Part shown: piece after piece, positions 51,725-64,000 of the stretch
How the letters are laid out: every line of letters starts with the position of its first letter
Position numbering within the stretch: the first letter of the stretch is position 1
From: Ostreococcus mediterraneus
Lineage: Eukaryota; Chlorophyta; Mamiellophyceae; Mamiellales; Bathycoccaceae
Length of the DNA stretch: 64,000 nt
Assembly: GCA_012295225.1 (NCBI GenBank)
Contig: WMKK01000004.1
Span: forward strand, 319,377 to 383,376
Direction: 5' to 3'
Notes under the pieces: model-generated
Databases searched by the model: none
The model's input: the letters and a program-made list of their open reading frames with translations, nothing else
Told to the model about the DNA's origin: nothing
Made by a program: the position numbers and the translations under genes

Positions 51725-53988
51725 CGTGGTCGTGTGATGTGCGCGGTATGCAAGTGATATTGGATTTGTACGCCTCACGCTATCGCTTTCTTAAAGGACC
51801 GTTCTTAGAACGGGGCGACCTGCTGTGCGGCGATGCATATTTGCATCTATATAATGCCTTACGGGGGTAACCTAGGCGATGAATCTGATAGTTCTATACA
51901 TTTTTGAATATCGTGAACACGCGACGAACTCGTCTGATATCATCATCAACACCTTGTTCATGAATAACAAGGCTTGCGTGTATCCAAAATACGAGGGATG
52001 GGAAGCTCGTAACGCCGACGACTGAAGCGACGACGACATAAGACGTCGTGTGAGGTGTTGACAAACGCGCTCTGTGCGCCATAACTGTAAACTATTCACG
52101 TCTCTGGACGTTTCAATCGACAGCCTTTCGCAGTTGCCCAAGGATGCGATGCGCGCATGCGTTTGTATGGTCAAACGGTTTGACCGACCTTGACACGCTC
52201 AAGGTCTAGTTCACCAGCTACAACTAACGGTGGGTAGTCTGCCACGGCACAGCACGCCACGGACTGGCGCCACAGTAAGCGGAACCACGCTGAACGCTGA
52301 GGATCGATAACGAACAAATGTCATAGTCGTTTATCATGACCAGGAATCACTGATGTGGGGGGTCGATTCGCACAAGTGCTGGTACGCGAATAGAACGAGG
52401 ACTGCATGAACATTACCGTGCTGTATTGCATGCGTTGAAGTCGTTATGCGTAGCGAAGGTTGTGGATCCACTAAAGGTGACATTGACAAACGAGGACGAA
52501 GATATGTCTGTGGAGCACTTAAGAGCAATACGAGACCTCCAGTTGAATCAGTGCGTGGAAAACGTTGCAGCGCGCACTGCACATGTCAGGCGGGCGTATA
52601 TTTGCAGGTACGAAGGTGACGGAGTTAAACGAGGCTGGTATGTCACTAGGTATTAACCACACGTCGTCATGGATGTGGACTAGATTTACTACGCTTTTTG
52701 GAAGTTCGTCATTGAACGTAAAGACAGCAGGAAAAGACTGCATTAAGTGCTCTACTTTGGGAAGTTCTTCGCCACGAAAGACAGAGCCTGGAGCACTTCA
52801 AAACAGGTTTGGGCGTGTGCACAATGCCGCTCGACGCGAGGTCAAAACACGTTCCTGTTTCACGTCTTGGATGTTATTATGCGCATGGACTCACGGTTCG
52901 TGAGAGGTCAGAGAGCGCCATGTTTGAAGCCGCGGACGCGCATGGGGAAATACCCGGATGATGATTCAAATGTCGATGTATATCACATTACAGTGCATAG
53001 AAAGTTGTCATTCTTGTTTGCGCGCAACACGTTCAACCAAGTTTGAATGCAACACGAGTAGCCGTCATCTGCTTTTACGGGAATGGACGCACCGCGCTGC
53101 GTTGCGCTGTTCGACGCGAAGGTGAACGCGCCACAGTTATAAAACACTGAAATCGGAAAACAAAGGAAGTTCCATGGAAAGGTGTGAAGTTTCATACCAA
53201 TTCGCGAAATTACTGGCCAGAATCAGATCGGCACATCTAAGAAAACGAAATACTCGAGCACATCGATCGCCGTCGTGTGACTCTGGAGCAATACATGTGA
53301 ACGCCGACGCACATAAGCGCTTGTATCTTAACTGTATCACTGTCGCAACAACATGTAAATGACAATTGACATGCTTGTGTAACATATGCATCTTGTAAGA
53401 CATAAACTGCTACATCAGAAACGTCCTGACGCGTGTAACGGCGCGTGCGCGCGCCTTGGCTCAACAGAATCAATTGGGGGCATGAGATCTCACTTTACGG
53501 TCGACTCAGAGCACGAAAGACGCAAAACGAAAAGTTGCTGTGTAGAACATGACGCGTTTGAAAGGCTCAACACGTCTATGCATGTTTTCGTGTACCACGA
53601 CGCGTGGAAAAATCGATTACCCTTGACCAATTCGTGACTCAAAAACAGGGACTAATTAACGCGTTTTGAATTAGTCACTTGTCGTCGTCGACGCGCGACG
53701 CGCGGCGCTATAACTTTGCACAAGGTGTTAAAAACGCATTGTTGTTGAGTGTGCGTGATCTTGGCGCGTGTGGTTGTGAGGCGGCGCCTGTCGGGCGTTT
53801 GTATAGCGAACTTTTTGATATCCGTGTCCTGGTAACCCAGCAGTAAACTGCCTAGGTTACAATATTGCGCATAAGTGTGCTTTTTAGACCACGTACACAT
53901 GGATTTACGGTAGACTGATGATATCACTGTTGAATATTGAATTCAGTAGAAAAGTAAACAAAAAATATATATTTTTTGTTCGACGACT
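51725..53988. other. Gene-poor region upstream of the hAT-like element
   Basis: About 2.26 kb. Many open frames occur on both strands (for example 52426-52656, 52565-52903, 52747-53046 on plus), some overlapping in a way that could be one frameshifted old gene ending KLSFLFARNTFNQV, but no domain or family is recognisable. Near 53640-53780 is sequence rich in CG with an AATTAGTCAC palindrome. Nothing here is supported well enough to annotate as coding. Confidence 0.3.
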
Positions 53989-55417
53989 CTGTGTTGGCGG
54001 TATGCATATGCACAAATGGTATGCATATGCATATGCACGTGCATATGCAGGATGCACGCCCCGGGGGCGTGCATACGGCCATAGAAAAACGACTTTTATG
54101 TGGGGCATGATTTTTATAAATACATTGATACTCTAATAATTACTTAAATACGGGACGACATGACTGGTGATTTTAAGGTACGCGACGAGGGGTAGCTAGG
54201 GTTCAGAAACAAGGGTTTACCCGGCCAGTCCGATTGAACGTGGTAATTAAGGGACCGAGAGGGTTTAGGAGCTAGACCCTAATTTTCTCATTTCTTGAGT
54301 TATGACTCGTCACGAGTCTCTATCAGCGAGGAAATGCACACTTCATCGGTGCGCGCGCCAGCGCGAGTGAATTCTTTCGCGACACATGCAATCATCAATA
54401 TATTTTACTCATCCGTGCGCGTTTTCGCGCGCAACGGTGCACAGACGACGCGCGAAAGTTGCTCCGAGATGTCATTTTTCAACCATTCATGCGACGAGTC
54501 CCTATTTTGTCTTGGGTCGTGAACGGTCAGATTGTGCAAAATGCGTCGACGCATAGCCGACCCATCTGCGAGAAGCTGCCAAGAGTAAGCCACGCACCAC
54601 GCGTATACACTTGATTTGCGTGCATGTGCGAAAATTCAGCTCGATCGAGACGTTTTCGACGCGCTGACGCACCCTTACATGTACGACAATTTCAGACATT
54701 TTGGCCATTTTTCAGTCATTTTCAGTCATTTTCAGTCATTTTGGCTGCAAGTGACTGTTATAAATGTTACAAGTGCGTCGCGTGCGCGGGCGCGTTGATG
54801 CTGAAAAAACGCTCAAGTGACATGTGGCGCATACATCACGTCGTGTATTAGTTTGCAGTGGCAGCTTCGCGCAGATGGGTCGGCTATGCGTCGACGCATT
54901 TTTCAACATGTCACCGTTCACGACTCAAGGCAAAATAGGGACTCGTCGCAAAATTGACGAAAAGTGGCATTTTGGACTGACAAAAGTGGCATTTGGAGTG
55001 ACTTTTGCGCGTCGTCTGTGCGTTTTTGCGCGCGAAAACGCGCACGGATGAGTAAAATATAGTGATGATTGCATGCATTGCGAAAGAATCCACTCGCGCT
55101 GGCGCGCGCACCGATGGAGTGTACATTTCCTCACCGATAGGGACTCGTGACGAGTTATAACTCGTTGCATGAAAAGTTAGGGTTTAGACTCCTAAACCCT
55201 CTCGGTCCCTTAATTACCACGTTCAATCGGACTGCGGCGCATGTTTACACGATCGGTGCGCAAAACACTCGTACTTAACATCATATGCACGGTATGTAGT
55301 ACTCAAGCGGTATATTACATAAGCTTATTATGTGTTAAGTATGGTATGCACGCGTATGCAGGCCCGGCCTGCATATGCAGGATGCACGCCCCGAGTATGC
55401 TGATTCCGCCAACACAG
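53989..55417. mobile_element. hAT-like non-autonomous element (copy 1) interrupted by a foldback element
   Basis: A 1429-bp unit with 12-bp perfect inverted ends CTGTGTTGGCGG and an exact 8-bp target duplication CGACGACT (53981-53988 and 55418-55425). Removing the nested 1009-bp unit and one 4-bp duplication leaves 416 bp, matching the second copy (415 bp at 63430-63844). Both share GCATATGCAC palindromes near the left end. An 8-bp duplication is the hallmark of hAT transposons; no transposase is encoded. It ends 107 bp before the PP2C start. Confidence 0.85.
54226..55234. mobile_element. Nested foldback element with 4-bp target duplication
   Basis: A 1009-bp unit beginning CAGTCCGATTGAACGTGG and ending in the exact complement, with CGGC duplicated on both sides (54222-54225 and 55235-55238). 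The inverted arms extend for roughly 330-380 bp per side with growing divergence, so it is a foldback (hairpin) element. The centre (about 54620-54820) has tandem CAGTCATTTT units. The sister hAT copy shows the unfilled site, CGGC in single copy at 63609-63612, proving insertion here. The family is unknown; 4-bp duplications with CA-starting long inverted arms are not typical of hAT or MULE. Confidence 0.8.
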
Positions 55418-55524
55418 CGACGACTTGAGCGAGAACGACTTCGAGTTGTCCACAAAAAAGCGCGGAAAGACTTCAGTGTTGACCTGGGATATCGTGATAA
55501 TAACAATCAACCTTCTCAACCTCT

Positions 55525-56679
55525 ATGGCGCAACGATGCACGCGCGTGCTGATAAGAGAATTTCCGTCGAATGTCAAAGACTTCGCCAATCGCGGTAAAC
55601 ACCGCTCTTGTAGAGCGCATGCACTGCCTTCGGTTGAGAGCTCAGTATATCAAAACGTAATACCCTTCGTAGGAGTGTTATGTACTGGTTTACTTGCCAC
55701 ACAGCGCCAGAGGTCGAAGCAGATAGCTGAAAAAGCACAACTCAATCCAAACGTTTTGGAAGAGGGCATATATACAGACTCTAGACGCAAAGGACTAAAA
55801 ATCGACTGGGGCGGCTGCGACTCTGAGGGACCTAGGGATGAGATGGAAGATTGCTGGTGTATGAGTAGTTTAGACGGTGGAAAAGTGCTTTATTTCGGCG
55901 TTTTCGATGGACACGGTGGTGCAGCTAGCTCTGGTTACTTGAAAAGCAATCTCCTGCGGTTCACATCGGAGGCTGGCATTCAACTTTGTAAAAATGGCTT
56001 GCCACTGAAGTACGGTACAGAAGAAGTTAATCCGTTATCGCTCTCTTTCGAAGAGGCCGACAGTGCACTACTGGATTACTTGGGTACACTTGGCGATCCA
56101 GAGTGCTGGAGTGGAAGTACGGCAACAGTGGTTTTCCTCAATAGAGATTTTATTGTTACAGCAAACGTTGGCGATAGTAGAGCTGTACTGGGAAAGAAAG
56201 GGCGGACAGTTGACATCAGTAGCGACCACCGGCCAGTTGCATCATCAAAAGTGGGACGTTCAGAGATAAAAAGAATTTCGGACAGTGGTGGTTGGGTTCT
56301 GCAAATGCGGGTGTGTGGTATACTAGCAGTGACAAGGGCGTTTGGTGACTATGAGTTCAAAGGTGGTAGGTATGAACTTTTGGAAGAGCTAAGCGCAGCA
56401 GGTTTACCAAAATCATGTGATCTTATACGTCCGCCCGTTGTTGCTGTGCCGGATGTACAAGTTTTAGAGAGAACTGAAGATGACGATTTCTTAATTATAG
56501 CGACCGACGGACTTTGGGACGTCATGAACAGTGCACAAGCTATCACGTTTGTTCGTTCACTTGTGAAAAAAAAACCAGACAGTCTGATGGATGAGGTGGC
56601 GCGGGCTCTTGTAGATAGGGCGATAAAGAGTCGAACGCAAGATAATGTTTCATGTGTGGTGATCGATTTACGGTCTTGA
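55525..56679 (+). CDS. PP2C-type protein phosphatase
   Basis: A Mg/Mn-dependent serine/threonine phosphatase (PPM family), one exon, 384 residues. Key motifs: EGPRDEMEDCWCMSSLDGGK (motif 1 with RxxMED), YFGVFDGHGGAASSGYL (metal-binding DGHGG), STATVVFLNRDFIVTANVGD with SRAVLGKKG, TDGLWDVMNSAQAI (metal-binding Asp) and TQDNVSCVVIDL (final Asp-Asn). About 90 N-terminal residues are basic with no clear domain; a hydrophobic IPFVGVLCTGLLA stretch (residues about 47-59) could be a weak presequence or anchor. It lies immediately downstream of the hAT-like element, only 107 bp away, so its promoter is probably partly inside transposon sequence. Confidence 0.9.
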   Translation: MAQRCTRVLIREFPSNVKDFANRGKHRSCRAHALPSVESSVYQNVIPFVGVLCTGLLATQRQRSKQIAEKAQLNPNVLEEGIYTDSRRKGLKIDWGGCDSEGPRDEMEDCWCMSSLDGGKVLYFGVFDGHGGAASSGYLKSNLLRFTSEAGIQLCKNGLPLKYGTEEVNPLSLSFEEADSALLDYLGTLGDPECWSGSTATVVFLNRDFIVTANVGDSRAVLGKKGRTVDISSDHRPVASSKVGRSEIKRISDSGGWVLQMRVCGILAVTRAFGDYEFKGGRYELLEELSAAGLPKSCDLIRPPVVAVPDVQVLERTEDDDFLIIATDGLWDVMNSAQAITFVRSLVKKKPDSLMDEVARALVDRAIKSRTQDNVSCVVIDLRS

Positions 56680-57482
56680 CAGTAGAATTAGTAATAATTG
56701 ACTACATATCTATGTCTTTACAACTATATTTACTGAAAGCACCCAACACTTAACAGTATTGAGGACGACACTGGCTCAGCGGACGACATAATATGTCGAA
56801 ACCTGATACTATAGTTTTCGCATATCTTCGCTTATTCAACACAGTTTCTGGCGAGCGCGCCATAATGTCTGTGTGCGAACAAACAGTCGTCTAAAGAGCC
56901 AGTTGTTTTGGATACTTACCAAGAAAATACCAGTGACTGCAGATATTGGGACGCAGAAAGACCCTAGACAAATCTATGCGAGCAGTAAGATGATGTTTGT
57001 GTGTGATCCAATTGCATGTTCGTACCATTAATTAAAGCCAGACTCGCAACGGTTTGTTTTCTTGCTCACAAACTTTGAACTGCGTGCTCAAGGCTGAAGG
57101 TTGGAGTCGAGTTCGAAAGTAAAGATACAAGTTTCTGATTGGTTCAATACTCGTATTGTGTCAATACTCGTACGAGTATACATGTGTACTTGTAGTATTA
57201 GTATACGAGTACTCGTGTTTTCGAAAAAAATAGCTAAAAACGTGAATTTTCGTGTTTGCGCGCGTCTCGCGCCACGACGACTGCGCCGATAGCGCTGGTT
57301 CGCGAGTATATTTTTTAATGTTTTACGCGCTTTCCAACGACGCCTCGTTCGTCGTCATGCGTGAAGTATCGCGTCGCCGGTGGTGTGCGTGATTTCGTGC
57401 ATCGTCAACGTGAATTTTTTCGAAAATAATGACTTGTACCCTATTTCCCTAAGCGTCGCTTCAAATTTCGATTTCNTGAGTT

Positions 57483-57886
57483 ATAATTGGTCGATGAGTG
57501 GGTCAAGTGCAAAAAAGGGCGCAAGTAGGTAGGAATTCAAAAACGTGTTTACAGCTNCCTCTCAAATACGTGCGCACGTCGACGTCGCGCGTTTACACGT
57601 CGCCCGCGCCGTACTCGATCGAAAGTAAATATAATAACACACCCGTGAGCCTTTCAAACGCGCCGAATAGTGCGCGCGCGTCGCCGATATGGTTTAAAAT
57701 GTTCATTTTAGCGCGTTGCGGATATCGACCTGTAGACGCGTGGCTGGCGCGATGTACGTCGCAGGATGACGTACAGGCATGCATAATACTTGTATCTACA
57801 TCTTCTTCAGTGCATGTGCTGAGTTTTACGCCCGCACGGCGACGATAGAGGCTGGTGAACATTTGAGGGACTCATCGACCAATTAT
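57483..57886. mobile_element. Small inverted-repeat element
   Basis: A 404-bp unit whose ends are exact complements: ATAATTGGTCGATGAGT left and its reverse right, with further matching TCAA beyond three bases. No certain target duplication is seen. Contains no recognised coding frame. Confidence 0.55.
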
Positions 57887-61123
<3,237 letters not shown>

Positions 61124-61174
61124 TTTTAGATGACCGAAGGTGAATAATTTTGTGAACGGTTCATGTTGTAATCG

Positions 61175-62590
61175 CTATAAACTAAATATGAGCACGACCT
61201 TTTCGAGTCTAAGCAAAGCTGCTTCAAGCTTTCGAATTCGAGCTTCAGCAGCCTGTTTTTGTTCGTGAAAAAGTGTGCTGCTACAGAAGCACTCTTGTCG
61301 ATCTATTGCGCCTGAATATCGTTTTTGGCCTTTTACTATCCTTGCCTTCTCGAAGCGAAGCCTTGTTTCTAAACTAAGTATAGTGCACTGTACTTCAAGG
61401 GAGATCTTGGCCATGACTGAGGGCACTTGAACCTTCCACAAATATATCGTTCTCGATGGAGCATGGTCAACTGTTCTAGCCACTTCCTGCATACGAACGT
61501 ACTCCTGCTTCAGAAGTTTACCTAGAATTTCACGACAGTCCTTTAATTGAATCATGGCAAGCTCCGATATCTGTTTTTGTTCGAGTTGAGGAGAACTGCA
61601 AAGCAGTCTAAAAAGCCGACATGCTGTATCTCCAAATCGCTGCTTGACTATCGTGTGTACAAAACAAAGTTGTGCTACAGAGATCGCACGTTTTAGACCA
61701 ATTATCACATTCCTCGAGTCTGCAAGCGACTGCTCCAAAAGATGCGAGCGTTCTAGTAAAGACGTCAACGCTTCATGAATGTCTCGTACAGACATGCCAT
61801 GTTCTGAAGTTAACGTGTCTACAATTTCGACGACACGCACCGCACATGCGTCGCGCGTTCCAGGCTGGATATCTTTATTTTTGAGAAGTGAGATGATCTT
61901 ATCTTCATTTCCAACTAAACAAGGCCTGATAGAGGTGAGGCACTCACATTTTTGAAGAGCTAAGTTGATATCGTGAGTACATACTCGCCAAAACGCTGTA
62001 TGAGCGGTTCCACATGATTTGCTCGCTTCCTCAGAGAGAAATGAAAGGACATCGGAACGACTATAAGCATGTTCTGAAAGACCTTCTGCATTGAGGTCAA
62101 TACTCAGAGGTTCAATCAAGCGTTGCTCAAATAGGCGCTTGAAAGCAGCTCTAACCAATTTTTGACTTCGTGTGTTTTTCTGAACAAGAACGAGGACATC
62201 TTCGAACCTTAGCGATCCATGTATTAGAAGGCAACAAAATATTCGCATTGAAAACTTTCCGAATAGATTCCTTACGTACGTTAAGTACATGGGATACCTT
62301 GCAACCGTTAAGAGATTTTTGTGATTGAGAGAATAGTTGACTGCCTCACGTGAAGATTTCGCGTGTACGCTTACTTGCGCGTCGACGTCAACAAATCCAT
62401 GCCGAATGAGGACATATAGCACTTTTGCGCATTTTCCTCGCGGAAATGTCGTTTCTACCGATAGTTGCCTCAACGTTTTGCCGCCCGCGGCGTTTAAAGG
62501 TTTACAAATTTCCAAAGCTGTTTTACCCAGGTAGTCCTCTATCAATCCAAATACCAACTGTTTTACCAAGGGCACCTGTTTGCAGCTCAT
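61175..62590 (-). CDS. RPC3: RNA polymerase III subunit C82/RPC3 (RPC62)
   Basis: C82 forms the TFE-like C82-C34-C31 subcomplex of Pol III, needed for initiation. One exon, 471 residues, with repeated winged-helix motifs: VKQLVFGLIEDYLGKTALEI, TLRQLSVETTFPRGKCAKVL, YVLIRHGFVDV; then TYVRNLFGKFSMRIFCCLLI, LRFEDVLVLVQKN; later GDTACRLFRLLCSSPQLEQK and QISELAMIQLKDCREILGKL, with a C-terminal coiled coil (RIRKLEAALLRLEKV). Winged-helix order and the conserved NLFG stretch fit RPC62. ATG at 62590 (MSCKQVPLVKQLV) is first; an upstream TTG adds ten residues and is less likely. Confidence 0.85.
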   Translation of the reverse strand: MSCKQVPLVKQLVFGLIEDYLGKTALEICKPLNAAGGKTLRQLSVETTFPRGKCAKVLYVLIRHGFVDVDAQVSVHAKSSREAVNYSLNHKNLLTVARYPMYLTYVRNLFGKFSMRIFCCLLIHGSLRFEDVLVLVQKNTRSQKLVRAAFKRLFEQRLIEPLSIDLNAEGLSEHAYSRSDVLSFLSEEASKSCGTAHTAFWRVCTHDINLALQKCECLTSIRPCLVGNEDKIISLLKNKDIQPGTRDACAVRVVEIVDTLTSEHGMSVRDIHEALTSLLERSHLLEQSLADSRNVIIGLKRAISVAQLCFVHTIVKQRFGDTACRLFRLLCSSPQLEQKQISELAMIQLKDCREILGKLLKQEYVRMQEVARTVDHAPSRTIYLWKVQVPSVMAKISLEVQCTILSLETRLRFEKARIVKGQKRYSGAIDRQECFCSSTLFHEQKQAAEARIRKLEAALLRLEKVVLIFSL

Positions 62591-63429
62591 GATGAGCGCA
62601 TGCGAACACGGGTAGGACAATCTTTAACTTGACGAGCTCTTGTGCGGTGTGCCAGAGGTGACGTTGTGCCGCCGTCAGGTGCCGCCACCCTGCCAATACT
62701 CGAGAAAAGGGCGTTCGAACGGTATACTAAGGCCCTATAACAAACCGTCTACGTTTTTGTTACGCTGTCCTTTGTAATTGCACTGTTTTTTTTAAATTGT
62801 AGTGTTTTTTTTTTAAATTTTGGCGTAAAAATGATAGGAGACAAATGTAACTACATACGCAAAAGTTGGAGGTTCCTTAGTTCCTTAATGTAATGGGTCT
62901 ATCGAAAGCAATCAATATTCTCAATAATTGTACTTCAATATTAGTTAAAATTGGTCTTCGAGGCATTCCAACTATCCGGGGGGCGGGAATCCTACATCCC
63001 CGTAGGGGTTTGAACACGGGGATCATCATACTTAACGTCGCCGAGATTGGTTGCGCACGCAGCGCGCCTCGGCACGTGACACTTGGTCGCACTTTGGGTA
63101 TTTGTTTTTAAAATACGTCAGACATAAAAGGTTTTTTTCCATGACCACATCCAATATATTAAACATATTTGGGATAAGAATCGGATGTATATCGGGATCA
63201 TAATATTTCCAGCAGTGTAGATATATCAGCAGTGTTGGATATGTCACGTTCGGATTAGTATACGGACGAATTGTGTCGTTTCCATTACAAGGTGTTCTTG
63301 TGTGTAACGTATGCGTTTTCTACACATGATGTTACCATTTATGTCTAGAGTATATACTTAGGTATAACTATAGTATAATACGATGTTCATATTATAGGAA
63401 TAGAAGGCCTAATACTCATTTGTATTCTC
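62591..63429. other. Upstream of RPC3, repeat-poor gap
   Basis: 839 bp with T-runs near 62790-62820 and a hairpin-like CATCCCCGTAGGGGTTTG area near 62995. No gene recognised; includes the RPC3 promoter next to 62591. Confidence 0.3.
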
Positions 63430-63844
63430 CTGCGTTGGCGGAATCAGCATACTAGGGGCGTGCATCCTGCATATGCAGGCCGGGCCTGTATATGCATGCA
63501 TACCATACTTAACACATCATAAGCTTATGTAATGTACCGTTTGAGTACTACATACCGTGCATATGGTGTTAAATACGAGTGTTTTGCGCACCGATCGTGT
63601 AAACATGCGCCGGGTAAACCCTTTTTCTGAACCCTAGTTACCCCTCGTCGCGTACCTTAAAATGACCAGTCATGTCGTCCAGTACTTACGTAATTATTAG
63701 AGTATCAATGTATTTCTAAAAATCATGCCCCACATAAAAGTCGTTTTTCTATGGCCGTATGCACGTGTGGGGGGCGTGCATCCTGCATATGCACGTGCAT
63801 ATGCATATGCATACCATTTGTGCATATGCATATCGCCAACACAG
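63430..63844. mobile_element. hAT-like element (copy 2), uninterrupted
   Basis: A 415-bp unit in opposite orientation to copy 1. Ends read CTGCGTTGGCGG (one change from CTGTGTTGGCGG) and its near complement CGCCAACACAG. It is flanked by the exact 8-bp duplication GTATTCTC (63422-63429 and 63845-63852). Along its length it matches the two halves of copy 1, apart from the missing nested unit. At 63609-63612 the single CGGC (reverse GCCG) marks where the nested unit sits in copy 1. Confidence 0.85.
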
Positions 63845-63908
63845 GTATTCTCTGACAAGCAGTGTAGATGTTATTTTTCTGATGTTACTGAATATATATA
63901 TATATATA

Positions 63909-64000
63909 TTGGGTGGAATTACTCTTAGGGCTTCTCATATTTAAGTGCATACAAACTCGTCGCGCGCCATAACTCGCACGTAACCGCGATCGACGCCATG
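63909..64000. mobile_element. End of a second TTGGGYGG element, truncated by the window edge
   Basis: Starts TTGGGTGGAATTACTCTTA after a TA repeat (TATATATATA at 63891-63908) and continues AGGGCTTCTCATATTTAAGT and so on, the exact reverse of 37935-38033. The other end lies beyond the window. The inserted site is a TA run, consistent with TA target choice. Confidence 0.7.

Noticed and set aside
52426-53046. Overlapping plus-strand frames that could form one frameshifted gene
   Set aside because: No family recognised and several stops would have to be bridged; reported only as unassigned DNA.

Overview
The window is nuclear DNA from a photosynthetic eukaryote with compact, intron-containing genes. 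Four lines of evidence point this way. (1) Nearly every gene has a eukaryotic housekeeping homologue: SRP receptor alpha, RFC1, KIN17, SWR1-type remodeller, Rab11, RPS28, RPL19, BOP1, TGS1, Pol I and Pol III subunits, beta-adaptin. (2) Many genes are broken by GT-AG introns of only about 47-75 bp, with CTAAT/TTAAC-like branch motifs; in each case I joined exons by checking phase and family alignment. (3) Two tRNA genes lack an encoded CCA. (4) A nuclear gene for the cytochrome b6f subunit PetL carries a plastid presequence without an ER signal, which points to a primary plastid (green or red alga). Plant-type mariner and TTTAGGG-like motifs favour the green lineage. Tiny introns, a high transposon load and modest GC would fit the low-GC 'outlier' chromosome of Mamiellophyceae picoalgae, but this is only a hypothesis.

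Layout. 0-9.5 kb: SRPRA 3' end, a GT61/PAN glycosyltransferase, a two-exon TOG protein, a short RFC1, seven-exon KIN17, a PyrP2-like HAD phosphatase and frataxin. 9.5-11.5 kb: a small inverted-repeat element, a PIF/Harbinger-like element with a perfect 21-bp hairpin, and a small unknown spliced gene. 11.5-17.8 kb: SWR1-type helicase, a second 3-bp-TSD element, class I HDAC. 17.8-25.3 kb: a dense run of spliced genes (TAF7-like, Rab11, RPS28, PetL, ClpP, RPL19). 25.3-31.2 kb: BOP1, an inverted-repeat element containing a 540-base assembly gap, a small unknown gene with a transit-like N terminus, IMPDH. 31.2-39.3 kb: MULE-like foldback, PhyH-like dioxygenase, TGS1, an RRM protein, then about 4 kb of transposon-rich DNA including two TA-flanked elements. 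39.5-51.7 kb: Pol I second subunit, DDX51/Dbp6-like helicase, tRNA-Gly, ABC1 kinase, ArgRS, tRNA-Phe, a trunk-only beta-adaptin. 51.7-55.4 kb: gene-poor DNA and an hAT-like element carrying a nested foldback. 55.5-64 kb: PP2C, transposon-rich GC-rich DNA, ATP synthase beta, Pol III subunit C82/RPC3, a second hAT-like copy and the edge of another element.

Functionally the genes are mostly core nuclear and organellar housekeeping: ribosome production (RPA2, BOP1, Dbp6-like, NOL8-like, RPS28, RPL19), transcription and chromatin (SWR1, HDAC, TAF7-like, RPC3), RNA caps (TGS1), membrane traffic (Rab11, beta-adaptin, SRP receptor), and organelle function (ATP synthase beta, frataxin, ClpP, PetL, ArgRS, ABC1K, PyrP2-like). 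They are not arranged as operons; neighbours alternate strands with short shared intergenic regions. The clearest structural result is a transposon nested inside another one whose uninterrupted sister copy lies about 9 kb away, so the empty site is visible.
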